This document shows positions 1 to 8,113 of a stretch of 33,790 bases of DNA, piece after piece. The DNA lies in assembly GCA_910586365.1 (NCBI GenBank), contig CAJUGP010000024.1, positions 1 to 33,790 on the forward strand, in the 5' to 3' direction. The stretch's first letter is position 1, and every line of letters begins with the position of its first letter. The DNA comes from an uncultured Christensenella sp. (GTDB lineage Bacteria > Bacillota > Clostridia > Christensenellales > Borkfalkiaceae). The notes beneath the pieces are model-generated. The model was not told the origin of the DNA. It made no database searches and saw only the letters and a program-made list of their open reading frames with translations. The translations under genes were made by a program, and so were the position numbers.

Positions 1-280
1 GGTGGGAATCGCTCACGCAGACGACCGCGAACGCCTCTTTAATCGTCTTTTCAGTGAGCTGCCGCGCGCGGAATTCAGGCGCGTATTTGATTTTCGCTTC
101 GTCGAGCGCCTGCTTCGCATGCTCCGACATGGGCGCGCCTTCCTCGGCGTTCAGCCCTGCCGACTGCACCGTATACCAAGCGATCTTACGGCGTTTGAGC
201 TCCTGACGGAGCGCCGCTTCCGCCATGGGAGAACGGCAGGTGTTGCCCGTGCAGACGAACACGATCTTCTTATGTTTCAT
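1..280 (-). CDS. ywlE: Protein-arginine phosphatase, YwlE-like (partial, 3' end outside window)
   Basis: A low-molecular-weight phosphatase fold protein; 93 codons are visible before the window ends. The N-terminus carries the P-loop CTGNTCRSP at residues 10-18, so Cys10 is the nucleophile and Arg16 binds the phosphate. Threonine right after the nucleophilic cysteine is the residue known to favour phospho-arginine over phospho-tyrosine in Bacillus YwlE; tyrosine-specific relatives carry a larger aliphatic residue there. I therefore prefer arginine phosphatase, which would oppose a McsB-type arginine kinase not seen here. The ATG at 278-280 overlaps the last 11 bases of the upstream threonylcarbamoyl-AMP synthase gene, and this ywlC-ywlE order is common in Bacillota. 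The catalytic Asp lies in the missing C-terminal part, so activity cannot be confirmed. Confidence 0.85.
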   Translation of the reverse strand, partial: MKHKKIVFVCTGNTCRSPMAEAALRQELKRRKIAWYTVQSAGLNAEEGAPMSEHAKQALDEAKIKYAPEFRARQLTEKTIKEAFAVVCVSDSH

Positions 281-1271
281 GATCCCTCCCGAACGCGCGG
301 CAAAAACGGTTCAAAACGCCGTCCATCACGCCGCCGCGTTCTTTCGGTTCGATTGCGATCAGCAGCGTCGCCTTTTGTTCGCCCTCGCGTAAAACGGCGT
401 AGAGCCGCGCCGCCATTTCCGCAGGATCGCCCCCCAAATCAAGCGCGTTCCCCGAAAGAAACGGTAGCAAGGCGCGTTCGCAAACGTAAAACGGCGTACC
501 GCCTGCGCGCAACTCCTCTTCGTAACAAAGACGCGCTTTTTCGCGTTCTTCCGCCGAAAAACACGCTGTGCGGCACTTCGGCGCGTAATGTTGGTGCGCC
601 ATGCCGGGGCTTTTGGGTTTTTCGCCCGTGCGCATACGGTACACGGCACACTTGCCTGCCACGCTTTCGATCATCTCGCGCGTGACAAGCCCCGCGCGCA
701 AAATCTGCGGAACGTCGCCCGTACAGTCGAGCACGGTGCTTTCGATCCCGCCCGAACAGGCGCCGCCGTCGAGAATAAGCGGAATTTCACCTTGGAAATC
801 GTCGTACACGTGGCGCGCCGTAACGGGCGAAACGTGCTTGGATTTATTGGCGCTCGGCGCGGCGATCGGTAAACCGACCGTGCGCAAAAACGCCTGCGCC
901 GTCTCGGACGAAGGCACGCGCACCGCAAGCGTGTTCAGTCCGCACGAAACGAGCGGACTGACCTTCCCGACAGAAGGATAGACCATGGTCAAAGGGCCGG
1001 GGAGAAACGCGCGCTCCAACGCCTTTGCATAAGGCGGAATATCATCGACGAGCGCGGACAAATCGTAATCTCTGTGCACGTGCACGATAAGCGGATTGTC
1101 GGCAGGTCTGCCCTTCAATGCAAAAATATGCGCCACCGCGCCGCCGTCAAACGCATTCGCGCCCAAACCGTACACCGTTTCGGTATGAAAGGCTACGACG
1201 CCGCCCCTTGCGATCTCCTCTTTGGCAAACGCAAGCGCCTTTTTGTCGGGCGGGCTGATCCGCGTGATCAT
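270..1271 (-). CDS. ywlC: Threonylcarbamoyl-AMP synthase (Sua5/YwlC type)
   Basis: Makes threonylcarbamoyl-adenylate from threonine, bicarbonate and ATP, the first step of the t6A37 modification of ANN-decoding tRNAs. The 333 residues match the long Sua5 form, not the short TsaC form. The YrdC domain fills about residues 10-200 with TETVYGLG (30-37), the KGRPxxxPL nucleotide-binding segment (53-61), PGPLT (91-95) and SAN (140-142). A linker containing SPGMAHQHYAP (about 221-231), typical of Sua5 proteins, leads into the C-terminal Sua5 domain. The ATG at 1269-1271 overlaps the dnaB stop in an ATGA, so translation is probably coupled to the helicase gene. Function is well supported by family motifs. 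Confidence 0.93.
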   Translation of the reverse strand: MITRISPPDKKALAFAKEEIARGGVVAFHTETVYGLGANAFDGGAVAHIFALKGRPADNPLIVHVHRDYDLSALVDDIPPYAKALERAFLPGPLTMVYPSVGKVSPLVSCGLNTLAVRVPSSETAQAFLRTVGLPIAAPSANKSKHVSPVTARHVYDDFQGEIPLILDGGACSGGIESTVLDCTGDVPQILRAGLVTREMIESVAGKCAVYRMRTGEKPKSPGMAHQHYAPKCRTACFSAEEREKARLCYEEELRAGGTPFYVCERALLPFLSGNALDLGGDPAEMAARLYAVLREGEQKATLLIAIEPKERGGVMDGVLNRFCRAFGRDHET

Positions 1272-2734
1272 TCCTGCGGCGGCTCCCCGCCGTCGAACGA
1301 ATACGCATCGCCGCCGTCGTAACCGCCGAAGTCCTCTTCCGAAGGCGGCGGAGGCGCGCTGTAATGTGGTTCCTCTTCCGGTCTGCCCGTGTCTTCCGCG
1401 TCGATAAACGTCGTCCTCTCGCCGATAAAGCGCAGCGGAACGCGTCCGGGGCTGCCGTTTCTGTGCTTTGCGATCGTAAGATACGCCGCGCCCTTGACGA
1501 TATTCTTTTTCGCCATTTCCTCGGGCGAAATACCCACGTCGGGGCGGTTGATGAACATGACGATATCGGCGTCCTGCTCGATTGCGCCCGACTCTCTCAG
1601 GTCGGAGAGCTGCGGCTCTTGCGTTTGGATACGGCGCAGCTGCGAAAGCGCGATCACGGGCACGTTGAGTTCCTTCGCCATGATTTTGAGGTTACGCGTG
1701 ATCTGCGAAACCTCTTGCTGACGGTTTTCAAACGAATTGCCGCCGCCCTTGCCCACGTTGTCGCCGCCCATGAGCTGAATATAGTCGATCATGACGAGGT
1801 CAAGCCCCTGCGCCGTGGAAAGACGGCGGCATTTGGAAAGAATTTCCGCGGGCGTGACGCGCGAGCTGTCGTCGATGAAAATCTTCGATTTCTGCAATTT
1901 ATCGCTTGCGCGCATGAGATTGCGCCACTCGCTTTGATTGAGCTTGCCCGAAAGCGCCTTTTCCATGGAAACCTGCGCATACGAGCATAAAAGACGCTGC
2001 ACGATCTGTTCGCGGGGCATTTCGAGCGAGAACACCGCCGCCACCTTGCCTTTATTAAGGCAGGCATGCCCGACGATGTTCATGGAGAACGACGTCTTGC
2101 CCATACCGGGGCGGGCGGCAAGCACGATCAGATCGGATTTTTGCAAGCCGTTCGTCATCTTATCGAGCAGCGTGAAGCCCGTTTCCACGCCGCGGTAGGC
2201 GTTGGGGTTGGATTGAATCGTTTCAAATTTATCGATCACGGACTGAATGGCGGCGCCGTCCTCCAGCCCCGCCAAATCGCCGTTGTCCTCTTTTTTGGAA
2301 ATGTCGTAAATGAGTTTTTCGGCATACGAGATCGCCTCGCGTTCCTCTTTGCCCTGCCGCGAATTTTCGACGATCGACTGCGCCGCGCGGATAAGCGAAC
2401 GGTTTACCGCGTCGCGCTTGACGATCTCCAAATACTGCTTGTAGTTTGCGGCGGACGGCGTGCTGTCGGCAAGCTCGGTAATATGGCGGATCCCGCCCGC
2501 TTTTTGCAGCGTGCCGTCGTGTTCGAGGCGGTCGGTCAGCGTAACGACGTCGATCACCTTATGTCCGCCGTATACCTTTTTCATGGCAAGCAGAATTTCG
2601 CGGTGCGACTCCTGATAAAAATCGTCCTCGTCGAGCGTTTCGAGAAGATCGGCTTGCACCTCGGCGTCGATGAGCATGCAGCCGAGCAGCGCCGCCTCCG
2701 CGTCTAAATTGTGCGGCATGGTGGTATTTGCCAT
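1268..2734 (-). CDS. dnaB: Replicative DNA helicase DnaB
   Basis: Hexameric 5'-3' helicase that unwinds DNA at the fork and recruits primase; 488 residues is slightly longer than most family members. The N-terminal helical domain spans about residues 5-105. The RecA-like motor domain has the Walker A loop ARPGMGKTS (207-215; Lys213, Thr214), a Walker B strand ending at Asp317 (VMIDYIQLM) and the segment SDLRESGAIEQDAD near 377-390. The stretch between SQL and SDLR is about four residues shorter than in E. coli DnaB or Bacillus DnaC. The last 45 residues are acidic and rich in Pro/Gly. A strong AGGAGA ribosome site precedes the ATG. It lies in one run with pepF upstream and the tRNA-modification gene downstream; the usual neighbours rplI and gdpP are absent here. 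Confidence 0.97.
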   Translation of the reverse strand: MANTTMPHNLDAEAALLGCMLIDAEVQADLLETLDEDDFYQESHREILLAMKKVYGGHKVIDVVTLTDRLEHDGTLQKAGGIRHITELADSTPSAANYKQYLEIVKRDAVNRSLIRAAQSIVENSRQGKEEREAISYAEKLIYDISKKEDNGDLAGLEDGAAIQSVIDKFETIQSNPNAYRGVETGFTLLDKMTNGLQKSDLIVLAARPGMGKTSFSMNIVGHACLNKGKVAAVFSLEMPREQIVQRLLCSYAQVSMEKALSGKLNQSEWRNLMRASDKLQKSKIFIDDSSRVTPAEILSKCRRLSTAQGLDLVMIDYIQLMGGDNVGKGGGNSFENRQQEVSQITRNLKIMAKELNVPVIALSQLRRIQTQEPQLSDLRESGAIEQDADIVMFINRPDVGISPEEMAKKNIVKGAAYLTIAKHRNGSPGRVPLRFIGERTTFIDAEDTGRPEEEPHYSAPPPPSEEDFGGYDGGDAYSFDGGEPPQE

Positions 2735-2765
2735 AAAACTTTCTCCTTCGTCCTCTGAAATGCCG

Positions 2766-4532
2766 TTACGCTTTCACAAATTCGTCGAGCGCGTCGGAGA
2801 ACGAGCGCATGGCGGCTTCAAACGTTTCTTCCTTCGTTAAATCGGCGCCCGCAAGCCGCAAAAGCGAAACGGGATCGGTCGAGCTGCCGCCCGAAAGGAA
2901 GGCAAAATAATCGTTCACCGCGCTCTGTCCTTCGCGCAGGATACGCTCGGCAATGCAGATCGCCGCCGTGATCCCCGTCGCGTATTTGTAAACGTAAAAC
3001 GAATTGTAAAAATGCGGGATACGCGACCACTCAAATCCGATTTGCTCGTCGTGCGTGACCGCGTCGCCGTAATAGCGCTGATTGAGCGCGTAATAAAGCT
3101 CGGTCAGATTATCCTTGTTGAGCGGCTCGCCCGCTTCCGCCTTCGCGTGCGCCTGCTCCTCGAATTCGGCAAACTGCGTTTGGCGGAACAGCGTCGTGCG
3201 GATCATATCCATGTAATAGCCGAGCAGATATTTTTTGAGCTTTTTGTCCTCGGTAGACGAAAGCAGATATTTAAGCAACAGCACTTCGTTCACCGTGCTC
3301 GCCACTTCCGCGACGAAGATACGGTAATCGGATTTGGCGTACGGCTGCGTTTCGCACGAAAAATACGAATGAATGGAATGCCCCATTTCGTGCGCGATCG
3401 TAAACACGTCGTGCGTGGTTTTCTGATAGTTCAAGAGAACAAACGGGTGCGTGCCGTAGGTGAAAATGGAATACGCGCCGCTGCGCTTGCCCGTCGTTTC
3501 CATGACGTCGATCCAACGCTCGTCGCGTCCCTTTTTGAGCAGTCGGGCGTAATGCTCGCCGAGCGGCGCAAGCCCCTTTAACACCAATTCGTACGCTTCC
3601 TCGTACGATAACTTCAACTCGGCGTCCTCCACGAGCGAAGGGTAAATATCGTACATGTGCATGTCTTGGTAGCCGAGCGTCTCTTTGCGCACCTGCATGT
3701 AACGGTGCAAGGCGGGCAGCCCTTTGTTTACGGCGTTCAGAAGCGCGGCATATACGCTTGCTTCCACGTCCTCCTGAAAGAGCGCCATGGAAAGACAGCT
3801 TTCATACCCGCGCGCGTTTTTCATGAAGATATCGCTGCGCACGTTGCCGTAATAGGTAATCGCCAGCGTGTTGAGAATCTTGCGGTACGCGCCGTAATAC
3901 AGTTCAAACGCTTCTTTGCGTTTTTCGCGGTCTTTTCCGTTGAGAATCACCGAATATAATCCGTGCGTCAACTGCTGTTTTTTGCCCTCGTATTCGATTT
4001 CGGGCAAATCAAGTTCGGCATTGTCGAGCATGTTGAACACTTCGCCCGCAACCTGCAACGGCTCTTGCGCCAACGCAAGCAATTTTTCTTCCTTTTCGGT
4101 GAGAATATGCTTTTTCTCCGCGATCAGCCGTTTCAACGTATAGTCGTATGCTTTCAGCCGTTCGTCGTTTACGAAAGAAAGCAACGTTTTTTCGTCGAGC
4201 GCAGTCAACTCGGGCGTAAAAAACGCCGTTTGCGCGCCCAAACGCGAAAATACCGCGATCGTTTTGTTGAGATATCCCCCGTATTTGGTATTGCGCACGT
4301 CCTCGTCGTGCTTCATATGCGCGTAAATATACAGTTTCTGAATCTTACGCTCGACCGCTTCCTCGGCTTCGAGATAAGCAAGAAGCCGTTCCGCCGTCGT
4401 AAGCGTGCCGCGGTACGAAGAAAAATCCAATTTCCCTTCCACTGCGGAAAAGTCGCGCTCCCACGCTTCGTCGTCGGGATAAATATCCTCGATCTTCCAT
4501 TTGTATTTTTCTGCCACTTCGTTTCTTTCCAT
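2766..4532 (-). CDS. pepF: Oligoendopeptidase F (M3B family zinc peptidase)
   Basis: Cytosolic zinc metallopeptidase that cleaves short peptides, often those left by protein or signal-peptide turnover. The 588-residue length fits the family. The zinc site is complete: His381-Glu382-x-x-His385 in AHEMGHSIHSYF, with Glu409 in FVAEVASTVNE as the likely third ligand. The N-terminal helical region (about 1-200) matches the oligoendopeptidase F domain that precedes the M3 catalytic domain. There is no signal peptide. The start has a GGAG site a few bases upstream, and dnaB begins 31 bases after the stop, so both are likely on one transcript. Substrate preference cannot be read from sequence. Confidence 0.95.
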   Translation of the reverse strand: MERNEVAEKYKWKIEDIYPDDEAWERDFSAVEGKLDFSSYRGTLTTAERLLAYLEAEEAVERKIQKLYIYAHMKHDEDVRNTKYGGYLNKTIAVFSRLGAQTAFFTPELTALDEKTLLSFVNDERLKAYDYTLKRLIAEKKHILTEKEEKLLALAQEPLQVAGEVFNMLDNAELDLPEIEYEGKKQQLTHGLYSVILNGKDREKRKEAFELYYGAYRKILNTLAITYYGNVRSDIFMKNARGYESCLSMALFQEDVEASVYAALLNAVNKGLPALHRYMQVRKETLGYQDMHMYDIYPSLVEDAELKLSYEEAYELVLKGLAPLGEHYARLLKKGRDERWIDVMETTGKRSGAYSIFTYGTHPFVLLNYQKTTHDVFTIAHEMGHSIHSYFSCETQPYAKSDYRIFVAEVASTVNEVLLLKYLLSSTEDKKLKKYLLGYYMDMIRTTLFRQTQFAEFEEQAHAKAEAGEPLNKDNLTELYYALNQRYYGDAVTHDEQIGFEWSRIPHFYNSFYVYKYATGITAAICIAERILREGQSAVNDYFAFLSGGSSTDPVSLLRLAGADLTKEETFEAAMRSFSDALDEFVKA

Positions 4533-4547
4533 GAGAACCGCTCCTTT

Positions 4548-5903
4548 TTAATTTTTGAAACTGTGTACGGGCGCGGGGATCAACCCGCCGCGCGCAATCA
4601 ATTTTTCGCTTGAACCGCCGTGCACTGGCATGACGGGCGCTTCGCCCAACAGCCCGCCGAAGCTCACCTTATCGCCCACCTTTTTATCGGGTGCGGGAAT
4701 GACGCGCACCGCCGTCGTTTTGGCGTTGATCATGCCGATCGCCGCTTCGTCGGCGATAATCGCCGAAACGGTCGAGGCGGGCGTATCGCCGGGGATCGCG
4801 ATCATGTCAAGCCCCACCGAACAGACGCAGGTCATCGCCTCTAATTTGTCGATCGTAATGTTTCCGCTTGCCGCCGATTCGATCATGCCGATATCCTCGG
4901 AAACTGGGATAAACGCGCCCGAAAGTCCGCCGACGCGCGAGGACGCCATCAAGCCGCCCTTTTTCACCGCATCGTTGAGCATGGCAAGCGCGGCGGTCGT
5001 GCCGTGGCAGCCCACGACTTCCAACCCCAGCTCTTCCAAAATATGCGCGACCGAATCGCCCCGCGCGGGCGTCGGCGCAAGCGACAAATCGACGATGCCG
5101 AACCGCGCCCCGAGCCGCTGCGCCGCTTCTTTGGCGACGAGCTGACCCGCGCGCGTGATTTTGAACGCCGTGCGTTTAATCAGCTCGGCGGCGTCGGTCA
5201 GATCGGCGTCGGGTACGAATTTGAGCGCGTGATGCACGACGCCCGGACCGGATACGCCGACGTTGATCACGGTGTCCGCTTCGCCCGCGCCGTGGAACGC
5301 CCCCGCCATGAACGGGTTATCCTCCACTGCGTTGCAGAATATAACGAGCTTGGCGCAGCCCAAGCCGTCTTGGTCCGCCGTGCGCGCCGCCGTTTCCTTG
5401 ACGATTTGCCCCATCAGGCGCACCGCGTCCATATTGATGCCCGAATGCGTCGAACCGACGTTGACGGACGAACACAGCCGCATTGTCGTTGACAGCGTTT
5501 CGGGAATGGTCTTAATGAATTCTTCTTCGTAATCGGCGGTGCCCTTATGCACGAGCGCCGAATAACCGCCTAAAAAGTCGATCCCGAGGTTCGCGGCAGC
5601 CCTGTCGAGCGCGCGCCCGACAAGAGCGCTTTTCTGAGGGAACGCCGCCGTCAGCAGCGAAACGGGCGTGACCGAAACGCGCTTGTTTACGATGGGAATG
5701 CCGTACTCGCGCGAGAGCGCCTCGGCGGTCGGAACGAGATTTTCCGCTTTTTTCATCACGCGGTCGTATACGGCGTCCGCCGTTTTTTCCGCGCTGTCGC
5801 GGATACACGAAAAGAGCGACAGCCCCATCGTAACGGTACGGATGTCGAGGTGCTCTTTTTCGATCATGTCGATGGTTTCTAATACGTCGAATTTGTTAAA
5901 CAT
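4548..5903 (-). CDS. UPF0210 (DUF711) family protein
   Basis: A 451-residue soluble protein of the UPF0210/DUF711 family, also annotated as PFL family protein; its biochemical role is not established. The opening MFNKFDVLETIDMIEKEHLDIRTVTMG-like region (residues 1-27) and several Gly/Asp-rich segments such as NVGVSGPGVVHHA (215-227) are typical of the family. I see no signal peptide and no membrane segment. The upstream gene encodes the small ACT-domain protein UPF0237, and the two families are known to sit side by side in many bacteria, which suggests a shared task, perhaps with the ACT protein sensing a small ligand. The ATG has an AAAGGA ribosome site. A 102-base gap with a perfect-looking hairpin separates it from the ACT gene. 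Confidence 0.9.
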   Translation of the reverse strand: MFNKFDVLETIDMIEKEHLDIRTVTMGLSLFSCIRDSAEKTADAVYDRVMKKAENLVPTAEALSREYGIPIVNKRVSVTPVSLLTAAFPQKSALVGRALDRAAANLGIDFLGGYSALVHKGTADYEEEFIKTIPETLSTTMRLCSSVNVGSTHSGINMDAVRLMGQIVKETAARTADQDGLGCAKLVIFCNAVEDNPFMAGAFHGAGEADTVINVGVSGPGVVHHALKFVPDADLTDAAELIKRTAFKITRAGQLVAKEAAQRLGARFGIVDLSLAPTPARGDSVAHILEELGLEVVGCHGTTAALAMLNDAVKKGGLMASSRVGGLSGAFIPVSEDIGMIESAASGNITIDKLEAMTCVCSVGLDMIAIPGDTPASTVSAIIADEAAIGMINAKTTAVRVIPAPDKKVGDKVSFGGLLGEAPVMPVHGGSSEKLIARGGLIPAPVHSFKN

Positions 5904-6005
5904 TTATTATCCTTTGTCAAGCCGCTTGCCTATCTGTTTCTATTTCAATTTTCCCGCTTTGTTTTCCGCTCACGGCATTTTCTAAATACCGTGACTTAAA
6001 TTAAC
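5904..6005 (-). other. Hairpin in the gap between the ACT gene and the UPF0210 gene
   Basis: Within this 102-base gap, positions 5970-5994 form two 11-base arms (5970-5980 and 5984-5994) around a three-base loop, with one G-T wobble on the transcribed strand. No T-run follows on either strand, so it is not a standard terminator. It could be an operator, an RNA processing site or a partial attenuator. A TTGACA-like hexamer also occurs just before the UPF0210 ribosome site but is too close to the start codon to act as its -35 box. Confidence 0.45.
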
Positions 6006-6272
6006 TTATATATTGTGCATCGCGTCGAAAATGGCGGCGTGCTGAATACGCACGCTCATGCCGATTTTTTTGCCCATCTCTTCCAACTCTTCTTTCAGCT
6101 TCATGAAATCGCAGTTCTCGCCCGTTTCCGTCATCATGATCATGGCGAACTGTTCACCCAAAACCGTTTGCGAAATATCCTCGATATTTACGTCGCGCTC
6201 GAATAAAAATCCGCTCACTTTTGCGATAATTCCGCGCTTATCCGTGCCCGTCACCGTTACGACCGCTCTCAT
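6006..6272 (-). CDS. UPF0237 ACT-domain protein
   Basis: A single stand-alone ACT domain of 88 residues. The first strand (RAVVTVTGTDKRGIIAKV, residues 2-19) and the following NIEDISQTVLGEQFAMIMMT segment (30-49) follow the beta-alpha-beta-beta-alpha-beta pattern of ACT ligand-binding folds, which usually dimerise to bind amino acids or similar small molecules. No catalytic domain is attached. Its ATG overlaps the stop of the upstream membrane-protein gene as ATGA, and the partner UPF0210 gene follows. A regulatory or chaperone-like role for UPF0210 is an inference from this pairing. Confidence 0.9.
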   Translation of the reverse strand: MRAVVTVTGTDKRGIIAKVSGFLFERDVNIEDISQTVLGEQFAMIMMTETGENCDFMKLKEELEEMGKKIGMSVRIQHAAIFDAMHNI

Positions 6273-6799
6273 TCTTCTTCTCCTTCGATGTCCGTAATTT
6301 CGTATTCTATGAGTAAATTCCCCTGCGTGATCATGCGCACCTGCTTGCCTTCTTCAAACGGGGGAAAATCCTTTTCGCCGTCAATATAGATCTGCCGCGT
6401 CATATCCTCTTCGCTCTTGCGGTTTTTCACCGTGAACAGCGCGACGTTGACGTCGACGCCGTCGCGCGTCGTCCAGTCGTCGATCCCCTCGAAGGGCAAA
6501 CAGGAAGCTTCCTTCAACCCGACCGAGATAAAACGCATCGCCTTGCAGTATGCGTTGGAACGCTTGAAACAGATACCCATGTACGGGAACGAAAACATGA
6601 TATACAGCGCCGTCAAAACACAAGCCACGATCTTCATCCAAAGCCCGTTTTTGTCTTGATACGGCAGCATGGAAAAGGCGACGACGAACCCGATCATGCA
6701 AAGAACATAAAACGCCGTCACGCCCAAAAATACGCCTAAAATCCTGCGCCGCTGGCGAAAGCACTCCCAAAGATCGTTGTCGTTATAAATTTTCGTCAT
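6269..6799 (-). CDS. Small membrane protein of unknown function, two transmembrane segments
   Basis: I do not recognise this 176-residue family. A basic N-terminus (RQRRR, 16-20) is followed by two hydrophobic segments at about 20-44 and 54-77, then a soluble C-terminal half of about 95 residues containing short beta-like stretches and the end DIEGEEE. The pattern resembles YcxB-like proteins (two helices plus a cytosolic C-terminal domain), but I cannot assign it. The ATG has a GGGAG ribosome site, the gene starts only 3 bases after the previous membrane-protein gene ends, and its stop overlaps the ACT gene start. Those distances argue that the two membrane proteins and the ACT/UPF0210 pair are co-translated. 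Confidence 0.75.
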   Translation of the reverse strand: MTKIYNDNDLWECFRQRRRILGVFLGVTAFYVLCMIGFVVAFSMLPYQDKNGLWMKIVACVLTALYIMFSFPYMGICFKRSNAYCKAMRFISVGLKEASCLPFEGIDDWTTRDGVDVNVALFTVKNRKSEEDMTRQIYIDGEKDFPPFEEGKQVRMITQGNLLIEYEITDIEGEEE

Positions 6800-6802
6800 G
6801 AA

Positions 6803-7264
6803 TTACTCCCTTTTGTAATCGGTCTGAATGTAATGATCGCCGTCGTGCCGCTTTTCGTACAGCTCGTAACGGTCGGCATACTCGGCAAAATAAAAATTCT
6901 CGTGCCCCTTTACCGTAAAATAACGCACTTCGTCAACAGGCGGCGCGTCCTCTTCGCTCGGCATGGGATCGGGCGGCGTATGTTCGCGCTTGCGCTCCTT
7001 GACGCGGCGGCGTTTGAGGAAAAAGACCGACCATGCCGCGACCGTTACGCCGAAGCACAGCGCCGCGCCCGTCCAAAACCAAACGACCTTTCCGCCCGCA
7101 AACGCGTTGAAAAACAACTGCGCCGCGCCGCACGCGGCAAGATAAAGCGTCAGAATGCGAATTTTAAGCGCTCTTAAAATATTATAAGCGATTTTACAGC
7201 ACAACGCAAGCAAATGCGCCGCGCCCGAAAAAACCGTTTTGAAAAATTTTCCGATCGCGCGCAT
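6803..7264 (-). CDS. Small membrane protein of unknown function
   Basis: A 153-residue protein with no recognisable family. An amphipathic N-terminal stretch (about 8-30) precedes two hydrophobic segments at about 36-53 and 59-83, then a very basic patch (KRRRVKERKRE, about 84-94) and a hydrophilic tail with a Pro/Glu-rich linker. The last 40 residues (VRYFTVKGHENFYFAEYADRY... region) look like a small folded domain. By the positive-inside rule the tail is likely cytosolic. No Shine-Dalgarno site is visible before the ATG; it starts 9 bases after the degV stop and may depend on coupled translation. Confidence 0.72.
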   Translation of the reverse strand: MRAIGKFFKTVFSGAAHLLALCCKIAYNILRALKIRILTLYLAACGAAQLFFNAFAGGKVVWFWTGAALCFGVTVAAWSVFFLKRRRVKERKREHTPPDPMPSEEDAPPVDEVRYFTVKGHENFYFAEYADRYELYEKRHDGDHYIQTDYKRE

Positions 7265-7273
7265 GAAACGGCT

Positions 7274-8113
7274 TTAACGGGCGATAAAGAGCAGCCCGAG
7301 CGTGTTCCTGCCGCAGTGCCCCGTGATCACCGATCCTGCCACCGTTTCGCAGATCTCGCGGAAGGAAAAGAGCGATTTGGTCTTTTCGATTGCATAATCC
7401 ACGATCTCCCGATCGGCGTTGCTGTGCGTGATAAAGCAGCGCGTCTCATCGTAGGCGGGGTACTGTTCGGCAAGATCGTCGATATAATTGGAAATACATT
7501 TTTTCATGTTTCCGCGGTAACGCTTGTCCGCAAAAAGCTGCCCGTCGTGCATCTCGATCAACGGGTGAATCTTTAAGAGATTGGCGCCGTACATCGCCAT
7601 GCGCGAGCATCTGCCGCCCTTGTAGAGATAATCGAGGCGATCGGGCACGAACGACGTGTTCGTTTTGGGAATAAGCGTCTGTATTACGGCGGCGATCTCT
7701 TCCGCGCCTTTTCCTTCCGCGGCAAGATCGGAAGCCTTCATCACGAGAAGCCCCTGCCCCGACGAAAGCGCCTTGCTGTCGATCACCGTCACCTTGCCCT
7801 GAAAGCTCTTCGCCGCTTCCGCCGCATGGTCGTAGGAGGAAGAACTCTTCGCCGAAATATTGAAATGCAGAAGCGCGCCGCCGCCCTCTAATTCCCGCGC
7901 GAAAAACTCCTCGTAATCGGCAATCGCGGGCGCGGAGGTTTTGGGCAGAACGCCCGTCTTTTCCACGTACTCAAAAATATCCTGCGGCATGATCTCCACG
8001 CCGTCGCGGTAGCTTTTATCCCCTAAAATCACCGAAAGCGGCATGATCGCAATGTTGCGCTCTCTACCGTATTCACCCAAATCGCACGTGCTGTCCGCTG
8101 AAATCTTTACCAT
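7274..8113 (-). CDS. DegV family fatty-acid-binding protein
   Basis: DegV proteins bind a single fatty acid in a two-domain fold; in Gram-positive bacteria the FakB members present fatty acids to the kinase FakA for phospholipid synthesis. The 279 residues start with the family hallmark SADSTCDL (5-12) and contain DGVEIMPQDIFEYV (38-51), KTSAPA (58-63) and a Ser-rich ISAKSSSSYDHA loop (about 86-97). Whether this copy is a FakB or an uncharacterised relative cannot be told; no fakA gene is in the window. The ATG lies inside the end of the signal-peptidase gene (7-base overlap) with AAGGAG upstream. Confidence 0.93.
   Translation of the reverse strand: MVKISADSTCDLGEYGRERNIAIMPLSVILGDKSYRDGVEIMPQDIFEYVEKTGVLPKTSAPAIADYEEFFARELEGGGALLHFNISAKSSSSYDHAAEAAKSFQGKVTVIDSKALSSGQGLLVMKASDLAAEGKGAEEIAAVIQTLIPKTNTSFVPDRLDYLYKGGRCSRMAMYGANLLKIHPLIEMHDGQLFADKRYRGNMKKCISNYIDDLAEQYPAYDETRCFITHSNADREIVDYAIEKTKSLFSFREICETVAGSVITGHCGRNTLGLLFIAR

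Noticed and set aside
2..685. 227-codon plus-strand frame at the left edge
   Set aside because: Antisense to the ywlE and ywlC genes, both of which have clear catalytic motifs.
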